A stretch of DNA of 64,000 nucleotides from Siniperca chuatsi (Eukaryota > Chordata > Actinopteri > Centrarchiformes > Sinipercidae). Shown here piece by piece: positions 34,180 through 46,263 of this stretch (position 1 is the first letter of the stretch; each line of letters starts with the position of its first letter). The DNA lies in contig NC_058046.1 in assembly GCF_020085105.1 (NCBI RefSeq), forward strand, positions 2,868,175 to 2,932,174, in the 5' to 3' direction. The notes under the pieces were generated by a model. The model worked only from the letters and a program-made list of their open reading frames with translations. It was not told the origin of the DNA and ran no database searches. Position numbers and translations under genes: made by a program.

Positions 34180-34720
34180 CTAGTAGAAGGTTGGACCGTT
34201 CACACTTGAACCAAACAGAAACCTTCCAGATGAAAACACGTCCGCACTGAGTGGAAACGCTGAAGTGTGTGTCCGACAGACAGAGCTTCGTAGGACGTAT
34301 TACAAATGGGAACCAGAGCCAGAAAATGACCACGCAAATGGCCATAAGCGTGGATGTTGTTGTCAGTCGACTTACAGAACAACAACTCTTAAATAGCCAT
34401 ATTTCTTCTCTGTTAGGTAACGGCCTCTGGCAACTGCTACCACAGCTTCTGTGTTGACTGTCGGAGGGAGACGTCACTCACTGTTCGAGCAAAACAAAAC
34501 AATACAGAAATCAGCACACATGAAGATGATGTCAGACTGAATAACGCTAAAGTGAAACAACTGACACTGGCACATCTAAACGGAGTGCTGCCATTATTGG
34601 TGTTGTTAGTTACACCTGTGTCCAGCGTCAGAGAGGTCTGGCATGTAAATAGAATAATCCACATTTTGCAAATAGCACTGAAGCTGTAGGGGTGAGCTGC
34701 CATTTTCTCCTGTCGTTGTT
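34180..34720. repeat. Dispersed repeat, pair member A
   Basis: Shares with 50235-50670 a block around CGACTTACAGAACAACAACT and a block CTACCACAGCTTCTGTGT, about 70-75% alike by eye. Ends and class unknown; no coding frame. Confidence 0.5.
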
Positions 34721-35362
34721 CGTTTCACCCAGGTGAGTCAGCACTTTCTGAGGAGGTGGATTGTTTTCTTTGTTTATTTTGGCAACAAAACAAACAAAAC
34801 AAACAGCTTAACCACCGTTAAATCTGTGCTATGTTAAACTGCAAGTAACCATGGCAACAGCACTAAAGCAATAAAAGAGCCATAGTGCCCTCTCAGGTGT
34901 CCTGGTACGAGAGGAGAGTCAATGGATCTTTCTTACGCTTTTCTTCATCTTCACTTTCTAAATCTATCATTATTTTATCATCAACAATCAACAATTAATG
35001 TGCCAATACTGTTATTAAATATCTGACATCAGCAGGTCGCTGTAACTATAATGCTGGTTACTTAAAGTAGTAAAATCTGCACCGCAGTTTTATATTCTTT
35101 GGTCATTTAGGTCTGCATTGTAATTATTATTATCATTACTACTGCTATTATTATTATTATTCCAAAGTTTGATGTTGAAAATGCCTGATTGTAAAATGTT
35201 TCCCGGTAAAGGTAAAACATTTTTATTGGATGGTGATAATTACAATTACTTTTTGTAATTGTTATTTTATTCACTGTATGTTTTATGTTATTTCTATTGA
35301 TAGGCAGATAATGTGCACTAATAATGAAATGAATGATGGGTTGATTGACTGATTGACATCTC

Positions 35363-35365
<3 letters not shown>

Positions 35366-35401
<36 letters not shown>
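35366..35401. repeat. (GT)n microsatellite
   Basis: Eighteen GT units, intergenic. Confidence 0.95.
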
Positions 35402-35402
<1 letters not shown>

Positions 35403-36352
35403 TTAAAGGCAGTCCTTGTTGTTGCAGTTCCTCCTGATCACCAACAGAGGTCCCTAAAGGCCCTGGGTTCCTACTCACCCCTTGAAGTTCACATCAGTTC
35501 ATGTGAGGATCTGTGCGGTGGAAGTCATACCTGCAGGTGAAATATAGTTTTGTTTACCGAGGAGACGACTCTCAGAAACTCTCTCAGCTCCACCTGGAAT
35601 GCAAAAGAAAGAGGAAGAGGTCAACTGGGTCATTTTATCAGACTGACTGACTTGACTTGGGTCAAAATATTACAGCAGAAAATCAGAAACACCAACCTTT
35701 GGAGCTCTCTGTAGTGATTTTGCTCATGAATTGTAGTGTTTTTACCTCAAATAGGAGCCACATGATTAACCTCTTGTTGGCTCTACTTGCACTTCTGTTG
35801 TTTATGTACAATTCTTCTCTTGTGTGTGAACCTGTTAGAATTTCGCTCTTTTGACTTTTTTCTTTCTATTTTGTACAAATGTGTAAATAAACAAACTGAC
35901 ATCACCATAAAGCAGATATCTCCACAATATTTATGAGAGCTTGCAGGTTTTTTTTTTTTGTCAAATCCCTCCAATTTATCAGAATTTTTTTTTTGTCAAA
36001 GTGGAAGTAATTTAGTAATTTCTTCGAATTTTCAACCTGAAAAACATGGCGTCTGTTCTGGAAAGGTCAAGTTCTTACTAAACTATCCACCTGAATGAAT
36101 CTGAGGTAAAAAACAAAAACTAAAAACATAGATCATGCAGATACATGTCAATGCTTATTGTTATAGCTTCAACACCTATAATAGGTTTGAACAAGGTTTT
36201 GGGGTTTTGGAAAGGCGGTGTGTTACGTTAACATCTAAGCGTTTGCTGATTTGTCGAATGTGTATCTGACTGGGCTGAATTAGTTCTCAAGTGAAGCATG
36301 TGCGTTCATTCTTGACCTGGGAAATAGTAGATTGACGATACAATCCCAACTC

Positions 36353-36553
36353 AAGGTCCACTTACTGGCTTTTTCCCGAAAGTTTATAAGCATGCTGGAT
36401 AGATACGTCCTAAAAGTGCTATGGGTGAAATCATAAAAGCTACCGAGTTGCACGTCAACAGATCCATCTTCACAACAAGTGAGTAAACTCTAATCGCTGA
36501 TGAAGACTGCATGATATGGTCGAAAGCTTTGGAAAAGATAGTAAGTGGACCTT
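36353..36553 (+). repeat. Short inverted-repeat element with hammerhead-like motif
   Basis: Arms AAGGTCCACTTACT (36353-36366) and AGTAAGTGGACCTT (36540-36553) are perfect inverted repeats. The right half carries CTGATGA (36497-36503), a short hairpin and GAAAGCTT (36522-36529). It belongs to the same family as 38183-38450. Stem I is weak here. Confidence 0.45.
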
Positions 36554-37830
36554 AAGATGGGAAGATCTCAAATGGTTGTTTCCTCACTTATATCTCATAG
36601 TGAAAACTTAACATGTGGAAGGAAATCTGTTAAACATTCAAATATTCTGCATATTACTAAAATTGTTATAATAATACCAATGAAGATTGAATTACCATAA
36701 AGTATAATAACTATAACACCGTAAATCTATTCATAAAAGTAACATGTAATTAAACTGTGTGAGATTACTGGATCGGCTGCATGTATTTTATCTTAATGCC
36801 ACAGTTAAGGCTAGCTTATCGGTCCTGAAGTAAAGCTGCTTTGAAAAGCAAATGATTTCAACCATGCTGACAATCAAAACTCTTGAACGCCCACAGCTTC
36901 AGACTTCTTTTTATCACAGAAACTGCAGAAAATTGATTTTTGCATACGTAAACTCAGAACAGGAAAACTCATTATGTGACCGCAGAGGATGCTGAGGCAT
37001 GACGTCGTTAAAGGAAAACCAAGATTAGCACTTTTCTGGCTCTGTTTTGATCTCCCTTCTTTCTGCCTTCACCCCTCTGGCCCTTTTGTTGTGGCGAGGC
37101 CTGCCAGGGGTCAGCCGGGGTCACGCCAAAAGGAGCGAATGAGGGTTAATGCCTTCAAACCCACTAATAACACCCACTGCGTCCCCCCTCCAGGGTCATT
37201 TTTCATAGCTCTAGGAGGCAGGCAGCTGGAGGCTGGTCGCTTCCATCCTTCTGGTTTGCATTAAATGGACACATGTGGTCTTTGTTTTGAGCAGTGCGGC
37301 TGACACGAACCCATAACCAACCGTATGAAAAATGGATTTCTCAGGCAGCGGATTTAAGCTAAACTTTGTTCAGGGCCAGTGTTTCACTTTAAACAGGAGG
37401 TATCGTAATGACAGGAAGCGGATGATTTGACTTGAGCCCTTTGTTAAGGATGACGGGCAGAGTATCGCTGCGATGTGGAACAGTCGGTCTGAGAGGGACG
37501 TTGTGTGCGAGTCGGTTGCCAGATATGAATCTATTCCCAAGATAATGTATGTTAGATGTTTCGGCTCAAACGTATATATATCACACGTCAGAGTTTTACA
37601 GCTGGATGTTGCCGTAAAAAGCAACTTTTCTGTCCACGACTGAGTTTTATACTCCAGGCTTTCACACAGTGGCTCAGTGTTTAGCTCAGGGACACATGGT
37701 GGTTGATGGACACATTAGCTGTGGCAGCGATCAAACCTGTGACCTTTTTTTATGATCGGACAATCTATTTAACCACCAGACCACCCTGTAACAACCAACA
37801 GCCACTGGATACTTCAATGAACTTTCTTAA

Positions 37831-38591
37831 AGGATAAGTCTGGTGATATTCTATATTTTTGTTATAGTCAACAAATCCCACAAAAAGACCAAAACCAACA
37901 CTGAACGTATCTACTAACAAGTATTGTGTGTGTATCGAAGCCTTATATATCTACCTGACATGTTCCTTCATTACACACTGTAGTTTATTCTGACTCAGTC
38001 CCACACACACCGTCCTGCTGCCCCAAACACTCGAGCACCAAATGTGGATTCATCCGCCGCTGGAAATAGTCCCCAACAAATGCACTATTTCCTCCTGTTT
38101 GAGTAACGTTTGCTAAAATCTGCAGTGTCCAGCTGTTTTTAAAAAAAAAATGACTGAGCCTTTTCTATTTAAATGAAACAATCTCACCACCAGGTGTATT
38201 TAGTGGCTGTTCTGGAGCTTTCAATCACGACACATGATCTTCATCAGCAGATGAAGTTGCCCACGGGATTGTAGATGTTTAAATTTCCGTTTTTTCCCCC
38301 GATCACTTCAAAGACTTCTTATCCATGTTGGCTTAAAAGTTAAGGTTCAAAGTAAATTCTTTGAGCTTGGAAACAGCGGTATCCACCACAAGGTCCATTT
38401 AGTAAAAGTTCTGGAACTTTCGATCTTATCACATGATCTTCATCTGTTTTTAAAGATTTACATCTCCAGGCACCAATGGGCTTTGGGTTTACCACAGGCA
38501 AGGAAGTCAGAGCGTATTGAGAGTCAGACTCATTGTTGGTTTTGGATTTATTGACAATGAAAAAACTATAGAATAAAGACAGAATTATCCT
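37831..38591. mobile_element. TTAA-flanked miniature element carrying a nested insertion
   Basis: Ends AGGATAAGTCTG and CAGAATTATCCT are inverted and flanked by TTAA (37827-37830, 38592-38595). The shorter relative at 61289-61766 lacks about 270 bases present here (about 38183-38450). That extra segment is a tandem pair with hammerhead-like motifs. Confidence 0.75.
38183..38450 (-). ncRNA. Tandem pair of hammerhead-like ribozyme motifs
   Basis: On the minus strand, motif 1 has CTGATGA (38247-38241), a short hairpin, GAAA (38222-38219) and then GCTC, so the would-be cleavage base is C at 38215. A 4-bp stem I forms between 38251-38248 and 38214-38211. Motif 2, about 199 bp away, keeps the hairpin and GAAA (38421-38418) but has CAGATGA in place of CTGATGA. 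An extra A lies between CTGATGA and the hairpin in both, which is not canonical. Activity is unproven. Confidence 0.35.
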
Positions 38592-39097
38592 TTAAAGGGA
38601 CATTTTTAAATACTTCCTTTATATCTTGATACGACATCTGAGTAGTTGCAGGTATATCAGCAAATTTGCTTCCTTCAGGAGAATTAATGTGGTCCCATTA
38701 ATTCTATAATACAGGAAACACTTACCAAAAAGCAAGATAACACTTTACAGTAACCACAAGGGAATCTCGTTTTATGAAGCCAAGTTGAGCCTTTTCATTT
38801 CAGTGGTGTGTTGCGTAACACTCTGCTTCCCTTCAGTCACCTGAAACCAACAGGAAGATTTTTCTCACCTCACTGAGCTTCACTTAGCATGAATACTGAT
38901 TTGCAGGAACACACACAGTATCTGTTGTCTCGGAAAATAAAAGAGTTTTTATAATAACATTTTAATCTTTGGGCTTTTGGGATATCGAGTCATTCCAAGT
39001 CAAAAGTCCAAGGGAAGTCACGAATCATTGGTGTTAAAGTCAAAGTTTCACGTTTTGATCCTGTCAAGTTATGTCTATAAGCCACCAGAGTTGTCAT

Positions 39098-39560
39098 GCA
39101 ACTTAAAAGAAAAGTTTGACATTTTGGGAAATACGCTTATTCGCTTTCTTGTCGACGTCTGAACGCTAAATATGAAGCTAGAGCCAGCAGCTGGCTAGCT
39201 TAGCTTAGAACAATAACTGGAAACAGGAGGAAACAGCTAGCCTGGCTCTGAACAAAGGTAACGACAGTTCACCGTTTCACAGGGGTTATGTGCCGGACTA
39301 TTTCTTCGCTGGCGGGCAACCAGTGGAGACTACAGGAAGTTACTGCCAAGAAATAGCCCGGCACACAACCCAAAGAAACAATGAATTGTTGTTTTCACAA
39401 TTTGGTTTTTGCACGAACTAAACAATCGAGATATATTGTAATTTAGAGTTTTAGAGTTAACAGTAGGAAGATTTTGTTACCTTTGGACAGGCTAGCTAGT
39501 TTTCCCTGTTTCCAGTCTTTATGCTAAGCTAAGCTGAATGGCTACATAGTTAGCATACAG
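39098..39560. repeat. GCTAGCCTGGCTCTG family, copy 1
   Basis: Starts with GACATTTTGGGAAATACG, continues with CAGCTAGCCTGGCTCTG, and ends with CTAAGCTAAGCTGA in reverse orientation to the start. A common teleost repeat; other copies at 42383-43170, 44030-44440 and 62720-63720. Confidence 0.6.
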
Positions 39561-40861
39561 ATATGAAAGTTAGGGATGTCCCGATTAAGTTTTTCTGATC
39601 AGAGTCCTTTCGGTATTTTCCACAGAGTCCAATCTGATACTTATATTTGCCTAAATGTTGATGAAATATGTGTCTGACACATTGAAACACCTTATTTTTC
39701 ACAAGCTACTCGATCCAAATACTGAAGGCCCTGATTCAAAACTATGACGTTAATCTAAATGCAGCACTGTAGAGCCCGGCTGTCATTAAAGCGTGGCAAC
39801 TCCAGCAGGCTGAGGTGGACAAAACACAGCGAAGTTCAGTAAAGAAAGGATTGGCCTTTGATCAGCTTTATTTTAGCCAATACAGATCATTATAATCAGC
39901 TCAGGACATCCTTAATGAAAGTGATATCAATCTTCTCATCTAACTCTCAGCGAATAAGCATATTTCCCAAAATGTCACACTATTCCTTCAAGTCCACACC
40001 TCTCCTCACCTTCACACCTGCAGAGTCCAACCACAGTCTGAGCTGTTGGCAGCTGCAGCAGTTGGGGATTATGTACCTTGTTCAAGGGCACATCAGCTGA
40101 GGGAGGGTGAAGTATGCTCAGATTTATTCTCCAACTTTTACCTTATTGTCACTTCAAAGTCTTTAAATTAACTTCATGGGTACATTTTCAAATTTCCTGG
40201 GATGTGTGAGCTAAGGTGTGCACGTGGGCAGATGTAGCGAGGGTTAACCTTGGACTGAACAACCGCCATCACACACACACACACACACATGCAAACACCA
40301 ACTCAGCATTAGCTCAGTGGAACGCCACGTTGTGAGCCTTTTTTTAATTTTTTTTAATGGTTTTTGCATTTTTTACCAAAAACAAAACACTGAGCTCCAT
40401 TACAATAATCTGTGCATGTGATAAACAGACCGAAGAGCCCATTCATATCGGACCAACAGCTGCTGCATCGGGTCCGGATGGAAACCACTAAATCTTTTCA
40501 TCTGAAAAGATCTTCAGCTTGATTTCACCTGGACAAACAGACGTTAAAACAAGGACTGGATGTAGGCTTGGAACTAACGTGCAGGTGTCAGATTGGGATA
40601 ATCACTATGTAGATATGGATATTTATGTTATGTTTTCAATAACGAAAATGTGTATATGGATATTGAATGGATAATGTATACATGAAGGGTTATACCCTGA
40701 AATACTAAGCAGTATTAAAGCTAGGGTAGGTAATGGATTTGCAGAAGCATTTTTTGTTATATTTGTTTAATTTCTCTTTATATCCCGACAGGAATCAATA
40801 AATCTAATGCTCTGAAATAAAAGGAAAAGAAATCCGGTATCTGTGGCCTTCGCAGACCTGT

Positions 40862-41140
40862 AATCAGAATCAGAATCAGAAATACTTTATTGATCCCCGA
40901 AGGGAAACACTTTGTTACAGCAGCTCACCTTTACGTCAGTGCACACAGGAGAAAGTACTAGCAAAAAAATATATAATACAATACACTATAAAAACTATAA
41001 AAAACAGGTCAGAAAATAAATTAAGTACCAAGTGGGTATAAGTATAAAATAAAATAAGTGTGAAGTACCAAGTGGGTTTACCGGTTGATGATGATAATAC
41101 GGTATAAATGCAATGTAATAATATAAGTAATAAGTAGTAT
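40862..41140. repeat. LINE tail repeat (AATACTTTATTGATCCCC family)
   Basis: Begins with repeated AGAATC, then AATACTTTATTGATCCCC, the antisense 3' end shared by teleost Rex-like LINEs. Related copies lie at 59308-59440 and 60030-60290. Confidence 0.55.
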
Positions 41141-42079
41141 AAAGTAATAAGCTCATCCAATCATTTCATCCAGCCTAAAAGAAATGATTGGCTGGCCTAC
41201 CTGCCTGCCTACCTGCGCACACTCTGCAAAATCACCAAAATGCAATAGGCACTTTCTTGGAGCCATCTTGGAACTGCATCTTAAAGCATTTTGCATTGTT
41301 TTTACATTATTTTTTAACATTTAGCCATGGATGTTGCCATTTGACCTGACCCTGTAGTCTCTGATAGCCTGTTTAACCCCTAGTTGAATGGGTTTCCCAT
41401 GTCTGTCCTTTTTTTGTGTGTTTTTAATTACATCCTTCTACCTTAATCAACATGTTATGTGAAACTCCAGTTAGTTTTCCGCGTTTCCTGCACCAGTATC
41501 ACTCAGATTCCTATATCTTTATTGGACTTGGCAGTGACTTGGATCCTAATTTAGAAGTGTATTTCTCATCTAATTGAGAGCTGTTGTCATGTGTTGGAAC
41601 GCAGCCACCTCTTGTAAAAAGTACTGAGGAGGAAAATGTATTGGGACCATCTGTGGGGAACATGAGATAGCTAGTTTATATAATTTACGTGATGACAACG
41701 GCCAGTGCAGTGCAGGTTACTTTAGAGTTACAAGAGCAGTTTTAAGTCTTAAGACAACAAAGAGTTCAGAGAAGTTCAGAGTCAAATAACAGACCAGCTG
41801 CAGATCAAGAACATTCTCCTCTCAAACACGATAAAGACATATGGAGCACGATGGAAACGCAGTAGATCTTTAAGTTACAAACTTTTCTCATATGCATGCC
41901 TGAAGCACAAATGATCTCGTTGGTTGAGTTAAATCTTAATGGGAGGAGACGAAGCTACATGCTTTGGAGCGTAAGTTAACTGGCAAACATGAACAACAAA
42001 AACAAAACAATGATAAAACATAAACGACAACTTCTTTTTCCATATGAAACTCTTGCACTTAACTACCATTAATGATTTA

Positions 42080-42210
42080 TTACATATCGACTGAACTATT
42101 GCAATGCACTCTAATCCTGTGTAAGACAAAAAACTAAAACTTCAGCTAGTTCAGAACGCCACAACCAGACTTCTTGTAAAAACTTTTAAAATCATTTTTA
42201 AGGCTCAAAG
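42080..42210 (+). mobile_element. Small LINE remnant
   Basis: Degenerate match to the L2 block DYCNAL followed by LQLVQNA, with indels. Only about 130 bases are recognisable. Confidence 0.5.
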
Positions 42211-42382
42211 TGTTAGCTTCGAAGTATTAATGATTATTGCTGAGTGTGACCTGTTATCCTATTAGCTAATTTGCTAACCAACAAGTAATGCGGTTAGCAA
42301 CAGCTAGTAACTTATACCTATATACACCAACAATTTGAAAATGAAAGTTTGCATTGCCAATTTCTGGTGTAACTGAGCCCTT

Positions 42383-43170
42383 AAAGGAATAGTTCAACAT
42401 TTGGGGAAATACATTTTTCTTTTTTTGTGTCTGTGCGTTAAATTCAGAAGAGTGGGTTGGTGGTTAGCCTAGCTTAGCATAACTAGAAACAGGGGGAAAC
42501 AGCTAGCCTGGCTTTGTCCACAGTGAAAGAGTGCGTCTCCCAGCACCTCTAGAGCTCACTTGTAAACACACTGTATCTGGTTTGTTTAATACAAACAGAA
42601 GCATAAAAACAACAGTTGTGGTTTTAGGAGGAGTTAGAAACTATTCCTTGGCGAACAACGGCCGGCGCAGTAATTGTGCGCCGCTTCCTGGAGTCTTGTC
42701 ATCACAGTGAAGTTGCCAGGTTTGGCACCATCGTCCATGTACAGAGACCAAAACCTAAACTCACCGACCAAACCTGGCAACCAGCACTATAGAGGCGCAG
42801 CCCAGAAGCACCGGGTGGATGGATAAACTGTTGTTCATCAAAATATAGCTCCAACTGACTTACAGAGAGCTTTACCAGCACAAAGGGACAAAGGCAGGTA
42901 ACTCCACCTAAAACCACAAATTGTAATTTTAACATTTCTGTTTGTCTATGTTTTTAACAAACGAGACACAACGTGCTAATTAGTGAGTTTTAGAGGTGCT
43001 GATAGGCACATTTTTACACTTTGGACAGAGCCAGGCTAGCTGTTTCCCCCTACTTCCAGTCTTTATGGCATGCTAAGCTAAAGTCGGGACTCTGTTCGAT
43101 CTTCGATCTCACTCTCAGCCAGGAAGCAAGTAAGAATATTTCCCAACATGCTGAACTGCTACCAGTATTT
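42383..43170. repeat. GCTAGCCTGGCTCTG family, copy 2
   Basis: AGGAATAGTTCAACATTTGG start and AAACAGCTAGCCTGGC interior. The inverted end block GCCAGGCTAGCTGTTTCC lies near 43030. Confidence 0.6.
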
Positions 43171-44029
43171 AATTGCAAAACTATAGCTTTTGGGGGAGAC
43201 ATCATGTTAAACACGTACTGTGAAAGTTGTTTGTTGCTAGCTGTTATTTGTTTTTGGACCAATGTCACAAAGATATGAGTCTGTAAACTATACAAATGTT
43301 GAAAACAGAAATATAATCCTTGATTATTACATGTTATTGTGTCACTATCTTCTGTCTGCCTGCATCAGCCAACACACTAACAGCTTAAATGAGAGGGTGC
43401 AGGCCAAAATCCACTGACATCTGACCAATCCAGTGCCAGCTTTAACTATAATTGGCCTCTGTACATAACACATCTGCATCCAGCAACAGTCTCCTGTCCA
43501 GAAATTAGTAGTTTCACTTTCTTATAAAGCCTTTCGCTTTTCTCTTTCATTACACTTATAAGATAACAGGCCTGATGTGGTGCAGAACTTGCAATGTCTT
43601 TTTATTGGAGCCCTTTTTCGTGTCCAAATAGCCTTCAGAAACCTGACAGCCATTACACAGGAAAGCACTGCTAAATTCTTTGCTGCTATTAGTGGTTGTA
43701 ATTATAGAAATGATCTCAAACTGACTCACAGAGAGTTTTTCCTGCACAAAGGGTCGGAGGTGGATCAGAAAGCTCCACGTGGGTCCGACTGTGCATGTTA
43801 TCTTACAGCTGCAAAAGTAAATCAACAGATTCCCACACTCCAAGTATTTTCTTTCTTTCTTTATCACACACACACTCCTTCAAATCTCATAAAAACTACA
43901 CTTCACACACATTGTGTCCCCTTTGATGTCAGTTATCATCAGAATTATTTCTCTTTTCTCTTTCATAAAAAAAATTACTTTGTTTCCGAGAGTTAGATGA
44001 GAAGGTTGATCGATCTCATGACTGAGGAT

Positions 44030-44440
44030 TAAGTACAGCGATGGAGCGTGGAGGTGGTTAGCCTATCTTAGCAGACAGGAAACAGCTAGCCTGGCTCGGT
44101 TCAAAGTTCAGCTATCCACCTTCCAGCACCTCTATATCTCGTTTGTTTAATCCGTGCAAAAACAGATCGAACAACAATTTATCCATCCGCCCAGAACTTG
44201 TGTGCAGCGTCTCAGCTGGTTGGCAACCTCACGGTAACTCCCCCTAAAACTACAAATTGTCATTTTTACATTTCTGTTTGCACACAGATTAAACAAACAA
44301 GATACAACATGTTAATTAATGAGCTTTAGAAGTGTTGGTAGGTCTATTTTTGATCTTCGGACAGGGCCAGGCTAGCTGTTTCCCCCTGCTTCCAGTCTTT
44401 ATTATGCTAAGCTAAGCTAATCGTCTGACTCCAGCTCTGA
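44030..44440. repeat. GCTAGCCTGGCTCTG family, copy 3
   Basis: GGAAACAGCTAGCCTGGC near 44080 and its inverse GCCAGGCTAGCTGTTTCC near 44366, with CTAAGCTAAGCTAA at the end. Confidence 0.6.
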
Positions 44441-45735
44441 ACCTAAAGGGGAACGCCACCGATTTTACACATCAAAGTAAGTTGCATGAAGCCTTTAGTG
44501 AAGTCTGACAAACGTCCTCAAGTGATGTCACTTGAGTCGGCGTCGGTCGGGGCAGAAGACTACAAGTTTGAAAATGAACACCACCTGTTGGTGTGGAGTT
44601 GGAAAGAAGTGAGCTCACCAGATGTCTGTAGCCAGCTGCTCATCTCCGCTGCAGGCTACATTAGCCGCTACGAGCATAACACACCTGAAGGAGCTGTCGG
44701 TGGTCGAGTTGCATTGTGGGTAATGTAGGCGCCAGGTTTGGACAAGGAAGAAGAATGTGCGGAATTAAAAAAATTATATCTCTGGTTCTGCTGCATCGAT
44801 TTTGATCTTTTTTTTTAAAAATCTGTCCATCGTGAGTCCGAAAATGTTTTAGGAGTGCAAAGCTAAATTCGTGGAATTTTAACAGACAGATATGAGATTG
44901 ATAATCACTGTTAGCATTAAGCTTATTTCTCAAAATGTCCAACACAGATGTCAAGTCCGCTGTATTTTTTCTAGGAATTTGGGAGTTTTAGCTATCTGAG
45001 GGAGTTTACATCGGCTCATTCCAGTATTTTTTTATTCCACTCATTATTTCCCCACCTGAATTTTACTCCCAGCTGTGTGCTAATTTTTCAGATAAATGTA
45101 AGAATTAAGTAATCCCTGGGTTGAGAAAATTCTGCTTTTTAGGCTTAATGAACTATTTACACAAGACAAATCTTTAAAAAATGCCATTTTGTAGCTACAT
45201 GGTCTTCTTTTACTTAAAATAATAAAATGTTGTAGGGTCAAAGTGGGGAGCTTGAACAAAAATCACCTTCCTTTCATTCACAGGTGTGCACTGGGTCTGT
45301 TGGGCTTAACTAAATCCAGTTCTCCTCATGAGAAGGATTGAAACAGAGTTGTAGTGTGTTTTGTGGTTGTCTGGTTAGAACTTAGTTATTGTGTCCTTGT
45401 AATACTCTTATAATAATCCTATAATATTCCCATAGGTACTGCGCCTGCGCTGTGTCATGGTGTTTAATGTGGGATATTGTGTGCACATAGCCTATTTAAT
45501 GTCTTCCTCCTAAAAGTTAGACTCGGGTTTCTCGGTCTGTATGAAATCAAAAACCACAGGTGGGAGGAAAAACGCAAAGCCATCATCATCATCTGTTTTG
45601 AGTTGACGTGCGCGCGGCAGAGAAAGGGTTAAGAGTCACGTGGTAGCGGGTGGTATTATCAGCCCTGGGCTGTAAAAAAAAAAGTGTGTATGTGGAGGAA
45701 AAAAAAACTTTAGGGAGAACAAAGAAATGAGAGTC

Positions 45736-45743
45736 TATTTAAA
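45736..45743 (+). promoter_or_regulatory. Possible TATA-like element of mmp11
   Basis: TATTTAAA about 105 bases before the chosen ATG. Initiation about 30 bases further on would give a 5' UTR of roughly 75 bases and would exclude the in-frame ATG at 45727, supporting the start at 45844. An E-box (CACGTG) lies about 100 bases upstream. Confidence 0.4.
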
Positions 45744-45843
45744 GAGAAGTCGCCCCGGATCCTGCAGCCGTGTGACTCCCGGCACACAGTTGCGCCAAAG
45801 CCAGCCTGCCTGTGCAGCACCGCGGCTCCGGACGGCGGCGAGG

Positions 45844-46215
45844 ATGCGGACTTCTCTGATCGTGTGCTGCTGCGTGTTTGCGCTGCAATGCCTCCCCAGC
45901 ACGCTTTGTCTTCCAGCGCGGGGATCCAGCAGGTACAAAGTGGCACCGGTGAGTTGGAGGACGCTTATTTTTTTTTTTCCACCTTTAACTTGTTGCAAAG
46001 TAGAAGCAAAATAAAAATAAAAATAAAGAGAGACGACTTTCCTCTGCTGCAGGAAACTTTCTGATGTTTTGGCGCAGAATGAAACTGTTTGGTTAAACTT
46101 GTTGCATGCATGGGAAATGATTTATTCTTTTTTTTTTTTTTTGCATTTTAAAGGAATCTGCAGTGTTGACTTTCTTCATTCTTTCTCCTGCTGCAAGTGA
46201 CTCCCCCCCCCCCCT

Positions 46216-46263
<48 letters not shown>

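Larger units (their letters stand above)
33400..45600. other. Repeat-rich intergenic region before mmp11
   Basis: No gene was recognised. Contents are listed separately: the 34180 repeat, the GT microsatellite, hammerhead-like elements (36353-36553 and 38183-38450), a TTAA element, a LINE tail at 40862, a LINE remnant at 42080 and three GCTAGCCTGGCTCTG repeats. Single stretches without recognised content are 33400-34180, 36560-37820 and 44950-45600. Confidence 0.5.

Noticed and set aside
36989-37264. 91-aa plus-strand frame
   Set aside because: No recognised motif and no splice or promoter context.
45727-45843. Upstream in-frame ATG for mmp11
   Set aside because: It lies at or before the likely transcription start and would place a basic stretch before the signal peptide; the ATG at 45844 gives a normal signal peptide.
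45930-45936. Alternative mmp11 exon 1 donor CAG/GTAC
   Set aside because: Using it gives the wrong phase for exon 2; the GTGAGT donor at 45949 gives phase zero and a continuous frame.
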